From positions 1 through 5,289 of the forward strand of contig CAMPJI010000130.1 of the NCBI GenBank assembly GCA_946886865.1: 5,289 nucleotides of DNA. The letters run 5' to 3'. Position 1 is the stretch's first letter. Each line of letters opens with the position of its first letter. Positions 5,194 to 5,289 of the stretch are shown one piece after another. The notes beneath the pieces were generated by a model, which worked only from the letters and a program-made list of their open reading frames with translations, did no database searches and was not told the DNA's origin. The position numbers were made by a program, and so were the translations under genes. Origin of the DNA: an uncultured Lysobacterales bacterium (GTDB taxonomy: Bacteria > Pseudomonadota > Gammaproteobacteria > Xanthomonadales > Xanthomonadaceae).

Positions 5194-5289
5194 TCAGAAC
5201 GCGTTGATGCCGGTCAGCTCGCGGCCGACCACCAGCTGGTGCACGGTCTCGGTGCCCTCGTAGGTGATCACCGACTCCAGGTTGAGCGC
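5194..5289 (-). CDS. gcdH: Acyl-CoA dehydrogenase family, C-terminal end; probable glutaryl-CoA dehydrogenase (cut by window edge)
   Basis: Only the last 31 residues are present: [20 protein letters not shown] then [10 protein letters not shown] and a TGA stop. The TYEGT motif with a following histidine, and the GRxxTGIxAF ending, match glutaryl-CoA dehydrogenase, where the glutamate of TYEGT is the catalytic base (human Glu370). That enzyme is a cytosolic FAD protein that converts glutaryl-CoA to crotonyl-CoA and CO2 in lysine and tryptophan breakdown. Related acyl-CoA dehydrogenases have similar ends, so the substrate is not certain from this fragment. The stop lies 50 nt before the preferred start of the acetyltransferase gene, or 2 nt before the alternative one. 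Confidence 0.8.
   Translation of the reverse strand, partial: ALNLESVITYEGTETVHQLVVGRELTGINAF

Noticed and set aside
3962..5263. Long open frame of 433 codons on the plus strand
   Set aside because: It is antisense to the E1 and acetyltransferase genes and crosses the gap between them; it has no recognisable domain and biased composition.

Overview
The window looks like chromosome from a high-GC gammaproteobacterium, most likely a member of the Xanthomonadaceae (Lysobacter, Luteimonas, Stenotrophomonas or Xanthomonas type). Three things suggest this: the sdhC-sdhD-sdhA order with a DUF1674 gene ahead of it, a GTAG-headed REP element after ygfZ, and a single-chain E1alpha-E1beta 2-oxoacid dehydrogenase. 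The lineage is judged from gene content and was not tested by a search.

Left block, minus strand, about 1-1205. It reads from right to left: a small DUF1674/SDHAF4-like protein (1011-1205), sdhC (530-925), sdhD (153-533) and the first 49 codons of sdhA (1-149, cut by the window edge). sdhC and sdhD overlap by ATGA, and sdhD and sdhA are 3 nt apart, so this is a tight succinate dehydrogenase operon with a probable flavoprotein assembly factor in front.

Middle block, plus strand, 1235-2125. ygfZ is divergent from the DUF1674 gene across only 29 nt. It encodes a folate-binding protein that supports Fe-S enzymes, and succinate dehydrogenase is one such enzyme. The stop codon of ygfZ is part of the GTAG head of a REP hairpin. 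The 123 nt between ygfZ and the convergent gene on its right hold that REP, a degenerate direct copy and a degenerate inverted copy.

Right block, minus strand, 2249-5289. It reads from right to left: the C-terminal end of an acyl-CoA/glutaryl-CoA dehydrogenase (5194-5289), a RimJ/RimL-type GNAT acetyltransferase (4583-5143) and a 761-residue fused thiamine-diphosphate E1 (2249-4534). A perfect 20-bp palindrome lies in the short gap between the acetyltransferase and the E1 gene, directly before the E1 ribosome binding site. It is the most striking non-coding signal here.

Most of the window is core respiration and acyl-CoA metabolism. I see no mobile element, CRISPR array, RNA gene or obvious novel defence system. 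The points worth a second look are the palindrome, the unusual E1 fusion and its unknown substrate, the grouping of SDH with two likely maturation factors, and the REP element that supplies a stop codon.
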